A stretch of DNA of 64,000 nucleotides from Mesorhizobium sp. B2-4-15 (GCF_006658505.1 NZ_VFUZ01000017.1:62001-126000), one strand, 5' to 3'. Positions 25,910-36,258 are shown, numbered from the stretch's first letter. Numbers and translations: made by a program. The notes: generated by a model not told the origin, from the letters alone.

Positions 25910-26596
25910 ATGGATTCCAACGAAGTCAACAAACTGCTCGCCGGATTGCTCGGAACCATTTTCGTCGTTTTCTCGGTCGGACTTGTCTCGGACGCGCTGT
26001 TTGCCTCGCCGGCTCCGGAAAAGCCTGGCTTCGCCATCGAGGCCGCCGAGCCCACCGAAGGCGGCGCTACCGGCCCGGCCGCCGAGGCCAAGCCGATCGC
26101 CGATCTGCTGCAGACCGCCAATGTCGAGGCGGGCGCCGCCGTCTTCAAGAAATGCCAGGCCTGCCATTCCGGCGAAAAGGGCGGGCCGAACAAGGTCGGC
26201 CCCGATCTGTGGGACGTCGTCGACCGTCCGGTCGCCGAACATGAAGGCTTCGCCTATTCGGCCGGCATGAAGGAATTCTCCAAGGGCGGCACCGAGAAGT
26301 GGACCTACGACAACATCAACCACTTCATCACCTCGCCGAAGAAATTCGTGAAGGGCACCGCCATGGGTTTCGCCGGCCTGCCCAAGGACGAGGACCGCGC
26401 CAACGTCATCGCCTATCTGCGCACGCTGTCGGACAATCCCAAGCCGCTGCCGGCGCCGGGTGCCGCCGCGGACGCTTCCGCGCCCGCCAAGCCAGCCAGC
26501 GGAGCCGCTCCGGCAAAGCCGGCTGATGGCGCCGCACCGGCCAAGCCGACCGCTCCCGCGGCACCCGCACCGGCGGCACCGGCGCCGGCCAAATAA
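25910..26596 (+). CDS. Membrane-anchored c-type cytochrome (CycM-like) with Ala/Pro-rich tail
   Basis: 228 aa. An N-terminal uncleaved helix ([23 protein letters not shown]) anchors it with the haem domain in the periplasm. One haem c motif CQACH (about residues 81-85), [13 protein letters not shown], and the distal ligand region with [19 protein letters not shown] match CycM/cytochrome c552-type class I proteins that link the bc1 complex to aa3 oxidase. After residue ~185 the protein ends in a run of Ala/Pro/Lys repeats (APAKPA type) not needed for the haem fold. A strong terminator follows. Confidence 0.92.
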   Translation: MDSNEVNKLLAGLLGTIFVVFSVGLVSDALFASPAPEKPGFAIEAAEPTEGGATGPAAEAKPIADLLQTANVEAGAAVFKKCQACHSGEKGGPNKVGPDLWDVVDRPVAEHEGFAYSAGMKEFSKGGTEKWTYDNINHFITSPKKFVKGTAMGFAGLPKDEDRANVIAYLRTLSDNPKPLPAPGAAADASAPAKPASGAAPAKPADGAAPAKPTAPAAPAPAAPAPAK

Positions 26597-26620
26597 CCAA
26601 AATATCATCTCATGATCTTG

Positions 26621-26648
26621 AAAAAGCCGGGTTCAGCCCGGCTTTTTT
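26621..26648 (+). terminator. Rho-independent terminator after the cytochrome c gene
   Basis: AAAAAGCCGGG pairs with CCCGGCTTTTTT around a 5-nt loop, ending in a T tract. The A-rich 5' arm means it could act in both directions. Confidence 0.9.
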
Positions 26649-26765
26649 GTCGAGAAAACGCACGGTGCGGCGACAAAGCCGGCGCATTGCGGTTTTCACG
26701 AGCGCCAAATCATCTAGGATCACTCCTTCTGGATGATCTGGCACGTATCGCGAAGAGGATGGTGC

Positions 26766-28643
26766 ATGACGGTTGGCCGAATGCTTCTCAAGTCGCTGCT
26801 GGCGGCGGCCCTGCTGGCGGCAGGGTTGCAGACGACCCTAGCCGACGAGTGGCGGACCACCTCATCGCTGATCGGCCAATCCAAATACGGCGACAACTTC
26901 CAGCACTATGACTATGTCAACCCCAACGCGCCCAAGGGTGGCACATTGAATTCGGTGCTGCTCGGCACCTATGACAGCTTCAACCCCTATATCGTCCAGG
27001 GATCGCCGGCGGCCGGCCTGGTCGGATTCGGTGGCGGCCTGCTCTACGACACGCTGATGGAGCAGGCGACCGATGAGGGCAGCACTAGCCATCCGCTGAT
27101 TGCCGACGCCTACAAATACCCAGCCGATTATTCCTCTGCGACCTACCGGCTCGACCCGCGCGCGAAATGGCATGACGGCCAGCCGATCACCGTCGATGAC
27201 GTGATCTGGTCGTTCCAGGTGCTGAAGGCGAACAGCCCGCAATACAGTCGTTATTTCGAGAACGTCACCGATGCGGTCGCGGTCTCCGACCACGAGGTCG
27301 AGTTCCGTTTCAACCAGAAGGGCAACCGCGAGCTGCCGAAGATCATCGGCGACCTCGCGGTGCTGCCGAAGCACTGGTGGGAAGGCACGGATGCCAACGG
27401 CAAGAAGCGAGACGTCACCAAGCCGACGCTGGAAATCCCGCTCGGCTCGGCGGCCTACAAGATCGCCAGCTTCAAGCCGGGCTCGGAAATCGTCTGGCAG
27501 CGCGTGCCGGACTATTGGGGCGCCAAACTGCCGGTGAAGATCGGCCGCGAGAATTTCGACACGCGCCGATACACCTATATCCTCGACGACAATGCCGCCT
27601 GGCTTGCCTTCACCAAGGGCGGCCTGGAAGATATCAACCGCGAGTACAGCTCCCGCAAATGGGCGACGGCCTACAATTTCCCAGCCATCCAGGCCGGCGA
27701 CGTCATCAAGAAGGATTTTCAGACCCAGTCGCCACAACCAATGCAGGGCTTTGTCCTGAACCAGCGGCGGCCGTTGTTCCAGGACCGGCTGGTCCGGGAG
27801 GCACTGACCATCCCGTTCGATTTCGAGAGCATGAATCGCACCTTGTTCTTCGGCTTCAATACCCGCACATCCAGCTATTTCCAGGGGACCGAACTGGCAT
27901 CCAGCGGCTTGCCGCAAGGCAAGGAACTGGAAATCCTGGAAAAATATCGCGACAAGTTGCCGCCAGAACTCTTCACGCAGGAATTCAAGCTGCCCGTCTA
28001 CGACTCCCCGCAAGCGGAGCGAAAGTATCTGAAGCAGGCGGTCGATCTCTTCGCCAAGGCCGGCTGGGTCATCAAGGGCGGCAAGATGGTCAACGCCAAG
28101 ACAGGCGCTCCGTTCAAGTTCGAGATTCTCGGCTGGAATGATACCGACCAGGTGATCGCCAGTCCCTATATCGCCAATCTGCGCAAGATCGGTGTCGACG
28201 CCTCGCTCCGCATCATCGATCAGACGCAATACATCAACCGCGTCAACAACTTCGATTTCGATGTCGTCACGGGCCTGTTCGGCCAGTCGGACTCACCTGG
28301 CAACGAGCAGCGCGATTTCTGGAGCTCGAAGGCCGCCGACGCACCTGGTTCGCGCAATCTGATGGGCATCAAGGAGCCCACCGTCGACGCGCTGGTCGAC
28401 CGCATCATCTTCGCCACCGACCGCGATGATCTCGTCGCCGCCACCCATGCGCTCGACCGCGTCCTGCTGTGGAACTTCTACGTGGTGCCGCAATACCATC
28501 GGTCCGCGGTTTGGCTGGCCTATTGGGACAAGTTCAAGTTCCCCGACAAGCAGCCCGCCTATGTCGGTGCCGATATCGATTCGTGGTGGATCGACCTCGA
28601 CAAGGAGAAGGCGCTGGCGGCCAAATACAAAGGCGGTAATTGA
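26766..28643 (+). CDS. yejA: YejA-type oligopeptide/microcin C substrate-binding protein, first copy
   Basis: 625 aa from the ATG at 26766 (GAAGAGGAT upstream). Sec signal peptide to about residue 27 (LLAAGLQTTLADEW). The mature start KYGDNFQHYDYVNPNAPKGG is the YejA hallmark, followed by the family 5 signature WHDGQPITVDDVIWSF and the late SPGNEQRDFWSS motif. It should present oligopeptides to the YejBEF transporter. Its stop shares an A with the next start (TGATG), so translation is coupled. Confidence 0.92.
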   Translation: MTVGRMLLKSLLAAALLAAGLQTTLADEWRTTSSLIGQSKYGDNFQHYDYVNPNAPKGGTLNSVLLGTYDSFNPYIVQGSPAAGLVGFGGGLLYDTLMEQATDEGSTSHPLIADAYKYPADYSSATYRLDPRAKWHDGQPITVDDVIWSFQVLKANSPQYSRYFENVTDAVAVSDHEVEFRFNQKGNRELPKIIGDLAVLPKHWWEGTDANGKKRDVTKPTLEIPLGSAAYKIASFKPGSEIVWQRVPDYWGAKLPVKIGRENFDTRRYTYILDDNAAWLAFTKGGLEDINREYSSRKWATAYNFPAIQAGDVIKKDFQTQSPQPMQGFVLNQRRPLFQDRLVREALTIPFDFESMNRTLFFGFNTRTSSYFQGTELASSGLPQGKELEILEKYRDKLPPELFTQEFKLPVYDSPQAERKYLKQAVDLFAKAGWVIKGGKMVNAKTGAPFKFEILGWNDTDQVIASPYIANLRKIGVDASLRIIDQTQYINRVNNFDFDVVTGLFGQSDSPGNEQRDFWSSKAADAPGSRNLMGIKEPTVDALVDRIIFATDRDDLVAATHALDRVLLWNFYVVPQYHRSAVWLAYWDKFKFPDKQPAYVGADIDSWWIDLDKEKALAAKYKGGN

Positions 28644-30511
28644 TGGCGGCTCTTCCCCGCCGCGACTTCCTCGCGCTTGGCGCGGCTGCCGCCGCCGCGA
28701 CTCTGCTGCCCGCAAAAGCCTTCGCCGACATCGCGACAGGCACCAAACTGCACGGCCTGTCTGCCTTCGGCGACCTGAAATACAAGCCGGATTTCACCCA
28801 TTTCGACTATGTCAATGTCGAAGCACCGGCTGGTGGGATCTTCAATTTCGCGCCGCCGAACTGGGGCTACAACCAGGATACGCAGACCTTCAACACGCTG
28901 AACTCCTTCGTGGACAAGGGCGATGCGCCGCCGCGCATGGAAATGTGCTTCGACGGGCTGATGGTGCGCGCGCTCGACGAACCCGACGCCGTCTATGGCC
29001 AGATCGCCGACGGCGTGACGCTGTCCGACGACCGCAACGCCTTCACCTTCTCGCTTCGCCCCGAAGCGCGCTTCCATGACGGCACGCCGCTGACGGCGCG
29101 GGACGCAGCCTTCACCTTCAAGCTCTACAAGGACAAGGGTCACCCCGACCTGTCACTGTCGCTGACCCATATGGTCGATGCCCTTGCTGTCGACGACCGC
29201 ACGCTGCGGCTTACCTTTTCCGGCAAGCAATCGGCCCGCACCGTGCTCAATGTCGTGGAGTTCCCGATCCTGTCGAAGGCCTTCTACACGGCCAATCCGT
29301 TCGACTCCTCGCAGTTGAACCCGCCGCTCGGCTCCGGCGCCTACAAGGTCGGGCGCTTCTCCGCCGGCGCCTGGATCGAATATGACCGGGTGGTGGACCA
29401 TTGGGGCCGCGACCTCCCGGTCAATCGTGGCCAGAACAATTTCGACCGCATCCGCATAGAGTTCTACCAGAACCGCATGGCCGGCTTCGAAGCCTTCAAG
29501 AAAGGCGAAATTACCTATCGCGAGGAATTCACCTCGCGCGTCTGGGCGACCGCCTACGACTTTCCAGCCCTGACCGCCGGCAAGGTCGTCAAGCACGAAT
29601 TCCCCGCCGAAAAGCGGCCGACAATGCAGGGGACGGCGGTCAACCAGCGACGCGAACAGTTTCGCGACCCGCGCGTGCGCCAGGCGATCGCGCTCTGCTT
29701 CGATTTCGAATGGACGCGGCGCAACTTCTTCTACGGCTCCTACGAGCGTTCGCAATCCTGCTTCGAGAAATCCGACTTCCGTGCCGAAGGGCTGCCATCG
29801 CCGCAGGAACTGACCCTGCTGGAGCCGTTGCGCAGCCAGCTTCCGCCGGAAGTCTTCGGCGAGGCGGTGACGCAGCCCGCGTCCGACGGATCCGGCCGCG
29901 ACCGCAAGCTGCTTGGCCAGGCGGCAAAGCTTCTCAATGCAGCGGGCTGGAAGCGGACGGGCGATTTCGTCGTCAATGAGAAGGGCGGCAGGCTTTCGGC
30001 GGAATTCATGGTGGACGACGATACCTTCGTGCAGGTCTATTCGCCCTGGGTCGCCAACATGAAGGCGATCGGCATCGACGCCACGATCCGGCTGGTGGAT
30101 TCGGCGCAATACCAGGCGAGGCAGGCGACATTCGATTTCGATCTGCTGTCGGCCGCTTTCTCGTTCAGCGCGACGCCGACGCGCGACGATCTCGAAGTCT
30201 TCTTCCACTCCAGAACCGCCAACCTTTCCGGCTCGCGCAACCTGCCAGGCGTGTCAAACCCCGCTATAGACACGCTGATCGATGCGGTTGGGGCAGCCAA
30301 GGACCGTGAAAGCCTGACAGTCGCGATGCGGGCACTCGACCGGGTCTTGCGCGCGCGGTGCGATTGGATTCCTAGTTGGTTCCTGGCGAATCACCGAAGC
30401 GCCTATTGGGATATGTTCGGCTTTCCCAAGCAGAAGCCCGATTTCGGTTTTCCGGTCGAGGCGCTGTGGTGGGTCGATAAAGACAAGGCGGCAAAAATTG
30501 GCAAAGGCTGA
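28643..30511 (+). CDS. YejA-type substrate-binding protein, second copy, Tat-exported
   Basis: 622 aa from the ATG at 28643. Unlike the first copy it begins with a twin-arginine signal (PRRDFLALGAAAAAATLLPA), so it is probably exported folded. The mature part keeps YejA features (FTHFDYVNVEAPAGG, FHDGTPLTARDAAFTFKLYK, RDDLEVFFHS) but is clearly diverged from the upstream paralogue. Tandem YejA genes before one YejBEF set imply two ligand ranges sharing a channel. A 30-nt gap leads to yejB. Confidence 0.92.
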   Translation: MAALPRRDFLALGAAAAAATLLPAKAFADIATGTKLHGLSAFGDLKYKPDFTHFDYVNVEAPAGGIFNFAPPNWGYNQDTQTFNTLNSFVDKGDAPPRMEMCFDGLMVRALDEPDAVYGQIADGVTLSDDRNAFTFSLRPEARFHDGTPLTARDAAFTFKLYKDKGHPDLSLSLTHMVDALAVDDRTLRLTFSGKQSARTVLNVVEFPILSKAFYTANPFDSSQLNPPLGSGAYKVGRFSAGAWIEYDRVVDHWGRDLPVNRGQNNFDRIRIEFYQNRMAGFEAFKKGEITYREEFTSRVWATAYDFPALTAGKVVKHEFPAEKRPTMQGTAVNQRREQFRDPRVRQAIALCFDFEWTRRNFFYGSYERSQSCFEKSDFRAEGLPSPQELTLLEPLRSQLPPEVFGEAVTQPASDGSGRDRKLLGQAAKLLNAAGWKRTGDFVVNEKGGRLSAEFMVDDDTFVQVYSPWVANMKAIGIDATIRLVDSAQYQARQATFDFDLLSAAFSFSATPTRDDLEVFFHSRTANLSGSRNLPGVSNPAIDTLIDAVGAAKDRESLTVAMRALDRVLRARCDWIPSWFLANHRSAYWDMFGFPKQKPDFGFPVEALWWVDKDKAAKIGKG

Positions 30512-30541
30512 GATATCAGTCCAAAGAGGGCAGGAAGCCTG

Positions 30542-31636
30542 ATGGGCGCCTATATCCTGCGCCGCATCCTTTTGATGATCCCGACTCTGTTCGGCATCAT
30601 GGCGATCTCCTTCGCCGTCATCCAGTTCGCACCGGGCGGCCCGGTCGAACAGGTCATCGCGAAGCTGACCAACCAGGGCGGCAGCGACCGCCTCGGCGGC
30701 GGTGGCGGCGATACGGGCGGTTCCAATTTCGACGCCGCCGGCGACGTCGGCTCGAAATATCGCGGCGCCCAGGGACTCGATCCAGAATTCATTAAGAAGC
30801 TGGAAAAGCAATTCGGCTTCGACAAGCCGCCGCTCGAGCGCTTCGGCATGATGCTCTGGAACTATGCCCGTTTCGACTTCGGCAACAGCTATTTCCGCGA
30901 TATTTCGGTGCTCAATCTGATCCTTGAGAAAATGCCCGTTTCGATTTCGATCGGACTTTGGATCACGCTGCTGTCCTACCTGATCTCAATCCCGCTCGGC
31001 ATCCGCAAGGCGGTCAAGGACGGCAGCCCGTTCGACGTCTGGACCAGCGGCGTCGTCATTGTCGGCTACGCCATTCCAGGCTTCCTGTTCGGCATCCTGT
31101 TGATGGTGCTGTTTGCCGGCGGATCCTTCTGGGACTGGTTCCCGCTGCGCGGCATCGTCTCGGACAATTGGGACCAGTTGTCATGGCCGGGCAAGATCGT
31201 CGACTATTTCTGGCACATGACCCTGCCGCTGACGGCGCTGGTGCTGTCGGCCTTCGCCACGACGACGCTGCTGACCAAGAACTCGTTCCTGGAGGAAATC
31301 CGCAAGCAGTATGTGGTGACCGCGCGCGCCAAGGGCCTGTCGGAAAGGCAGGTGCTTTACGGCCACGTGTTCCGCAATGCCATGCTGATCGTCATCGCCG
31401 GCTTTCCGGGCGCCTTCATCTCGGCCTTCTTCACCGGTTCGCTGCTGATCGAGAACATCTTCTCTCTCGACGGCCTCGGCCTGCTCGGCTTCAGGTCGGT
31501 GGTCGAGCGTGATTATCCGGTGGTGTTCGCCAACCTCTACATCTTCTCGCTTCTCGGACTGTTCATCGGATTGCTGTCCGACCTCATCTACACCTGGGTC
31601 GATCCGCGCATCGATTTCGAGCGGAGAGACGTCTGA
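30542..31636 (+). CDS. yejB: Peptide ABC importer permease YejB
   Basis: 364 aa. The start [21 protein letters not shown] is typical of YejB, and the insert of about 60 residues after the first helix (Gly/Asp-rich [10 protein letters not shown] region) is a known YejB feature absent from ordinary DppB. Later helices include the ATPase loop ([19 protein letters not shown]) and [18 protein letters not shown]. Inner membrane. Its stop overlaps the yejE start (TGATG). Confidence 0.93.
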   Translation: MGAYILRRILLMIPTLFGIMAISFAVIQFAPGGPVEQVIAKLTNQGGSDRLGGGGGDTGGSNFDAAGDVGSKYRGAQGLDPEFIKKLEKQFGFDKPPLERFGMMLWNYARFDFGNSYFRDISVLNLILEKMPVSISIGLWITLLSYLISIPLGIRKAVKDGSPFDVWTSGVVIVGYAIPGFLFGILLMVLFAGGSFWDWFPLRGIVSDNWDQLSWPGKIVDYFWHMTLPLTALVLSAFATTTLLTKNSFLEEIRKQYVVTARAKGLSERQVLYGHVFRNAMLIVIAGFPGAFISAFFTGSLLIENIFSLDGLGLLGFRSVVERDYPVVFANLYIFSLLGLFIGLLSDLIYTWVDPRIDFERRDV

Positions 31637-32781
31637 TGTCGGAGGCAAGCGTTACTGCCGGCGCGGTACCGGTGCGGATCCCACGGCCGTTTCTGTCGCC
31701 GCTCAACAAGCGCCGCTTGCAGAATTTCAAGGCCAACCGGCGCGGCTTCTGGTCGTTGTGGATTTTCCTCGTCCTGTTCGTGCTGTCGCTGTTTGCCGAA
31801 TTCATCGCCAACGACAAACCGATCGTCGCCTCCTACAAGGGCGAGATCCTGTTTCCGGTGCTGGTGGCCTATCCGGAAGAAAAGTTCGGCGGCTTCTACG
31901 CCGTCACCGACTATCGCGATCCGGTGATCCAGGACGAGATCAACGCCAATGGCTGGATGATCTGGCCGCCGATCCGCTACTCCTACCAGACCGTCAACAA
32001 CGCCATTCCCGAAGCCGCACCCGCAAAGCCGTCCTGGCGGTATGACGCCAAGACGCGCTGCAACCAGTATCCGAAAGGGGCTGATGATCCTGCCTGCATT
32101 GTCGGCAACTGGAACTGGCTGGGCACCGACGACCAGGCGCGCGACGTGTTGGCGCGCGTCATCTACGGTTTTCGCATTTCGGTGCTGTTCGGCCTGGTCC
32201 TGACCGCCGGGTCGGCCTTGATCGGCGTCGGAGCCGGTGCCGTGCAGGGCTATTTCGGCGGCTGGACGGATCTGCTGTTCCAGCGCTTCATCGAAATCTG
32301 GTCGGCTATACCCGTGCTCTATCTGCTGCTCATCGTCGCCGCCATTCTGCCGCCGGGGTTCTTCATCCTGCTCGGCCTGATGCTCTTGTTCTCCTGGGTG
32401 GCGCTGGTCGGCGTGGTGCGGGCCGAGTTCCTGCGCGCGCGCAACTTCGAATATGTCAACGCGGCGCGCGCGCTCGGCGTGCCCAACCGCACCATCATGT
32501 TCCGGCATCTGCTGCCCAATGCCATGGTGGCGACATTGACCTTCCTGCCCTTTCTGCTCTCGGGCTCGATCTCGACGCTGACCTCGCTCGACTATCTCGG
32601 CTTCGGTCTGCCGCCCGGCTCGGCCTCGCTCGGCGAACTGCTGAAACAGGCGCAGCGCAACCTCAACGCGCCGTGGCTCGGCATTTCCGGTTTCGTCGTC
32701 ATCTCGCTGATGCTGTCGCTGCTGGTCTTCGTCGGCGAGGCGACGCGCGATGCCTTCGATCCGCGCAAGACGTTCAAATGA
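31636..32781 (+). CDS. yejE: Peptide ABC importer permease YejE
   Basis: 381 aa. N-terminal FLSPLNKRRLQNFKANRRG and the first helix are typical of YejE, followed by the periplasmic segment with GGFYAVTDYRDPVIQDEI, the HNWLGTDD-like WNWLGTDDQARDVLARVIYG, and the ATPase-docking loop (NFEYVNAARALGVPNRTIM). It completes the channel with YejB. Normally yejF follows at once; here 877 bp with a toxin-antitoxin pair intervene. Confidence 0.93.
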   Translation: MSEASVTAGAVPVRIPRPFLSPLNKRRLQNFKANRRGFWSLWIFLVLFVLSLFAEFIANDKPIVASYKGEILFPVLVAYPEEKFGGFYAVTDYRDPVIQDEINANGWMIWPPIRYSYQTVNNAIPEAAPAKPSWRYDAKTRCNQYPKGADDPACIVGNWNWLGTDDQARDVLARVIYGFRISVLFGLVLTAGSALIGVGAGAVQGYFGGWTDLLFQRFIEIWSAIPVLYLLLIVAAILPPGFFILLGLMLLFSWVALVGVVRAEFLRARNFEYVNAARALGVPNRTIMFRHLLPNAMVATLTFLPFLLSGSISTLTSLDYLGFGLPPGSASLGELLKQAQRNLNAPWLGISGFVVISLMLSLLVFVGEATRDAFDPRKTFK

Positions 32782-32928
32782 GAGGCAAACCGGCATTCGG
32801 AATGTTATATTCTCGGTGTGGCAATTCGCATAAAAGCGGCCGTATGCGTCAATTGGCGAAACGACTGGTGGCAGTGACCGGCGAATCACAAGTGGCAGCC
32901 ACGCCGCCCCCCATGAGAGGACCTCGCT

Positions 32929-33162
32929 ATGAATAAGGTCATCCTTGAGCATTATCCGGCATCGAAACTCCCCGATGAATTGCGATCGGGTATAGCCCTG
33001 GGTGCCTCGGTCACGGTTACTGTAGAAGAGGAAGCCAAAAGGCCTCTCAGCCGCGAACAATTGCTTGAACTTATGCAAAATGCTCAGGCCAGCGCGCCGG
33101 GAACGAGCCTCGAAGAAGCTGTCGCGCGCGTTCGTGCCCTCCGTGATGAATGGGAGGATTGA
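32929..33162 (+). CDS. Probable antitoxin of a PIN-toxin module
   Basis: 77 aa, starting ATGAATAAG behind GAGAGGA. I do not recognise the DNA-binding type; the protein has a short beta-rich front (GASVTVTVEEEAKRP) and an acidic helical tail (LEEAVARVRALRDEWED) of the kind that wraps a VapC partner. Its stop overlaps the PIN gene start (TGATG), the classic coupling of such pairs. The call as antitoxin rests on this position. The 147-bp gap after yejE holds a TTATATT that may be its own promoter. Confidence 0.75.
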   Translation: MNKVILEHYPASKLPDELRSGIALGASVTVTVEEEAKRPLSREQLLELMQNAQASAPGTSLEEAVARVRALRDEWED

Positions 33163-33662
33163 TGGCCGCCTTCCGGCTTTATATCGATACGAACATTTTC
33201 GTCTACGCTTTTGAAAACAATGATGCACTCGCAAAAAAGCTGCTTCAGCTCATTTCATTGAACGGGGGTAGACAGCAGCCTTTCCTCGCGACAAGCGAGA
33301 TCGTGTTGGCAGAGTTGATGGTTGATCCTCTGAAAAAAGGCAACGAGTCGCTTGTCGAGCTCTATGACAATATTTCGATTGGCAACGCCTTTGTCTTAGT
33401 TGGGACGGTAACTCGCGAGGTTCTGTGGCACGCGGCACAGCTCCGTTCGAAATTCGTTTCTCTCAGGCTACCGGATGCGATTCACCTTGCCGCGGCCATG
33501 CACTTCGGCTGCACGCAATTCCTGACTGCCGATACCAGGTTGAAAGATGCCTATTCTCTCGCGCCAGATCGACTCGTTCCTCCTCAATTGACAGCGGAAA
33601 TTTCGATCATGCGACCGGAGATTTCCGCCTTGGACAAAGCTATCTCGGAAATCGAGGGATGA
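33162..33662 (+). CDS. PIN-domain toxin (VapC-like)
   Basis: 166 aa from the ATG at 33162. The PIN active-site acids are in place: Asp in LYIDTNIFVYAFE near the N-terminus, Glu in TSEIVLAELMVD, Asp in LRLPDAIHLAAAMH and Asp in QFLTADTRLKDA. VapC proteins are Mg-dependent ribonucleases that cut tRNA or rRNA. Codon use is less GC-rich than in yejE and yejF, which suggests acquisition. Its last codons overlap the yejF start (ATGA), so yejF translation may depend on this gene. Confidence 0.85.
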   Translation: MAAFRLYIDTNIFVYAFENNDALAKKLLQLISLNGGRQQPFLATSEIVLAELMVDPLKKGNESLVELYDNISIGNAFVLVGTVTREVLWHAAQLRSKFVSLRLPDAIHLAAAMHFGCTQFLTADTRLKDAYSLAPDRLVPPQLTAEISIMRPEISALDKAISEIEG

Positions 33663-35287
33663 GTGCTCCCCTGCTCAGCGTACAGGACCTCAGCGTCGCC
33701 TTCAGGCAGGGCGGCGGCCAGTCCGTCGCCGTCGACCATATCTCCTTCGATATCGCCGAGGGCGAGACGGTGGCGCTGGTCGGCGAATCCGGCTCCGGCA
33801 AGTCGGTCTCGGCGCTGTCGGTGCTGAAGCTGCTGCCCTATCCCAGCGCCAGCCATCCCTCGGGCAAGATCCTGTTCCAGGGCGCCGACCTGCTGGCGAT
33901 GAACGAGAAGCAGTTGCGCCAGGTGCGCGGCAACAAGATCACCATGATCTTCCAGGAGCCGATGACCTCGCTCAATCCGCTGCATACGATCGAGCAGCAG
34001 ATCGTCGAGATCCTGAAGCTGCACCAGGGCATGGCCGACCGCCCGGCCAAGGCGCGCACGCTTGCGCTGCTCAACGAGGTCGGCATCCGCGATCCGCAGA
34101 AGCGGCTCGACGCCTATCCGCACCAATTGTCCGGCGGCCAGCGCCAGCGCGTCATGATCGCCATGGCGCTGGCCAACGAACCGGAACTCCTGATCGCCGA
34201 CGAGCCGACGACGGCGCTCGACGTCACCGTCCAGGCGCAGATCCTGGAACTGCTGGCCGGCCTCAAGAGCCGCAAGGGCATGTCGATGCTGTTCATCACC
34301 CATGATCTCGGCATCGTGCGCAAGATCGCCGACCGGGTCTGCGTGATGACCAAGGGCAAGATCGTCGAGACGGGACCGACCAAGGACATCTTCACCAACC
34401 CCCAGCACCCCTATACGCGTCACCTCCTGGCCGCCGAGCCAAAGGGCAAGCCGCCGGCCGCCAATGCCGGCGCCAAGGCGGTGATGACGGGCAAGGACAT
34501 CAAGGTCTGGTTTCCGATCAAACAGGGCTTCTTCCGCCGCACGGTCGATCATGTGAAGGCGGTCGACGGCATCGACGTCACCGTGCGCGCCGGCCAGACG
34601 CTGGGCGTGGTCGGCGAATCCGGATCGGGCAAAACGACGCTCGGCCTGGCGCTGGCGCGCATGATCTCCTCGACCGGAACCATCCAGTTCAACGGGCGCG
34701 ACATCAACCAGCTCACTTTCAACGCCATGAGGCCGCTCAGGCGCGAATTGCAGATCGTCTTCCAGGACCCGTTCGGCTCGCTCAGCCCGCGCATGTCGAT
34801 CGCCGAGATCATCGAGGAAGGCCTGAAGATCCACGAACCGAGGCTTTCACCGGACCAGCGCGACGACAAGGTGGCCGCCGTGCTGCAGGAGGTCGGCCTC
34901 GATCCGGCGACCCGCAACCGCTATCCGCACGAGTTTTCCGGCGGCCAGCGCCAGCGTGTCGCGATCGCCCGCGCCATGGTGCTCAACCCGCGTTTCGTCA
35001 TGCTGGACGAGCCGACATCGGCGCTCGACATGAGCGTGCAGGCACAGGTCGTCGACCTCTTGCGCAGCCTGCAGGCCAAGCACGACCTCGCCTATCTTTT
35101 CATCAGCCATGACCTCAAGGTCATCCGGGCGCTGGCCAACGACGTCATCGTCATGCGCAACGGCCAGATCGTCGAAGCCGGTCCTTCCGAACAGATTTTT
35201 GGAAAGCCGCAAACGGACTATACTCGGGCGCTCATCTCGGCAGCCTTCAAGATAGAGACGGCGCCAACCGGCATCGTCAGCGAGTGA
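33659..35287 (+). CDS. yejF: Peptide ABC importer, double ATPase YejF
   Basis: 542 aa from the ATG at 33659, embedded in the end of the PIN gene; the longer frame from 33425 is a shadow of that gene. Two complete ABC domains: Walker [10 protein letters not shown] (42-50) and [15 protein letters not shown] in the first, GESGSGKTT and [15 protein letters not shown] in the second, each with Walker B and switch His. This fused form powers YejBE. In Sinorhizobium meliloti YejABEF has been linked to tolerance of plant NCR peptides, and in E. coli to microcin C uptake; role here is inferred by family. Confidence 0.94.
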   Translation: MSAPLLSVQDLSVAFRQGGGQSVAVDHISFDIAEGETVALVGESGSGKSVSALSVLKLLPYPSASHPSGKILFQGADLLAMNEKQLRQVRGNKITMIFQEPMTSLNPLHTIEQQIVEILKLHQGMADRPAKARTLALLNEVGIRDPQKRLDAYPHQLSGGQRQRVMIAMALANEPELLIADEPTTALDVTVQAQILELLAGLKSRKGMSMLFITHDLGIVRKIADRVCVMTKGKIVETGPTKDIFTNPQHPYTRHLLAAEPKGKPPAANAGAKAVMTGKDIKVWFPIKQGFFRRTVDHVKAVDGIDVTVRAGQTLGVVGESGSGKTTLGLALARMISSTGTIQFNGRDINQLTFNAMRPLRRELQIVFQDPFGSLSPRMSIAEIIEEGLKIHEPRLSPDQRDDKVAAVLQEVGLDPATRNRYPHEFSGGQRQRVAIARAMVLNPRFVMLDEPTSALDMSVQAQVVDLLRSLQAKHDLAYLFISHDLKVIRALANDVIVMRNGQIVEAGPSEQIFGKPQTDYTRALISAAFKIETAPTGIVSE

Positions 35288-35316
35288 TTGGCATAAAAGG
35301 GACTAGACGAACCACG

Positions 35317-36258
35317 ATGGAAAAAGGCCGCATCCTGCTTGCCGTCACCGGCTTTCATCCGCAGCGCTGGCGCGACCTGTTGTCGGCCGAGCGCGAGGTG
35401 GTGCTGGAGCCGGATGGCGCCAAGGATCCATCGATCACCTATGCGGTGGTGTGGAAGCAGAAGCCGAATATTCTGGCGTCGCTGCCCAATCTGCGCGCCA
35501 TCTTCTCGATCGGCGCCGGCGTCGACCATATCTTCGCCGACCCCGGCCTGCCCGATGTGCCGATCGTCAGAGTCGTCGCCGACAACCTCACCCAATACAT
35601 GACCGAGTATGTCGTCTGGCGGGTGCTCGACCATCATCGTCAGGGCCTGCTCTACCGGTCGCAGCAGCCGAAGAAGATCTGGCGCGAGGCGCAGCAACGG
35701 CCGGCCGAGGACATTTCCGTCGGCATTATGGGGCTCGGCAATCTCGGCCGCGCCGCGGCCTCGGTGCTTCTGTCGCTCGGCTTCGCGGTCAATGGCTGGT
35801 CGCGCACCGACCGGCCGATGCAAGGGGTCGCGACCTATTGCGGCGAGGCCGGATTGATCCCGTTCCTCAAGGCGACCGATATACTGGTTGTGCTTTTGCC
35901 GCTGACGCCGGACACGCAGGGCATAATCAACTATGGCGTGCTGAAGGAACTGAGGAAACGCAACGGCCTCGGCGGCTCGGTGCTGATCAATGCCGGACGC
36001 GGCCGCCTGCAGAAGGACACCGACATCGTGCGGGCGCTGGACGACGGCACGCTGAAGGAGGCAAGCCTCGACGTCTTCGAGGTCGAACCGCTGCCGAAGA
36101 CCAGCCCGCTGTGGAAGCATCCGAAAGTGTTCGTCACGCCGCACGCCGCGGCGACCTCCGATCCGGTCCATCTGGCGCCGATCATGCTGCGCCAGATGGA
36201 CGCCTTCGAGCGCGGCGAAAAGCTGGACAATCTGGTGGACCGCAAGGCGGGATATTAG
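35317..36258 (+). CDS. ghrA: Glyoxylate/hydroxypyruvate reductase A-like 2-hydroxyacid dehydrogenase
   Basis: 313 aa from the ATG at 35317. D-isomer-specific 2-hydroxyacid dehydrogenase fold: NAD(P)-binding GIMGLGNLGRAAASVLLSLG, the catalytic Arg in LINAGRGRLQ, Glu in LDVFEVEPLP and His in VTPHAAATSD. The early FSIGAGVDHIF segment is typical of the GhrA branch. It reduces glyoxylate and hydroxypyruvate in the cytosol. It begins 29 nt after yejF and may share its transcript. Confidence 0.88.
   Translation: MEKGRILLAVTGFHPQRWRDLLSAEREVVLEPDGAKDPSITYAVVWKQKPNILASLPNLRAIFSIGAGVDHIFADPGLPDVPIVRVVADNLTQYMTEYVVWRVLDHHRQGLLYRSQQPKKIWREAQQRPAEDISVGIMGLGNLGRAAASVLLSLGFAVNGWSRTDRPMQGVATYCGEAGLIPFLKATDILVVLLPLTPDTQGIINYGVLKELRKRNGLGGSVLINAGRGRLQKDTDIVRALDDGTLKEASLDVFEVEPLPKTSPLWKHPKVFVTPHAAATSDPVHLAPIMLRQMDAFERGEKLDNLVDRKAGY

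Noticed and set aside
31588-33234. 548-codon minus-strand frame across yejE and the antitoxin
   Set aside because: It runs opposite two supported genes and shows no domain.
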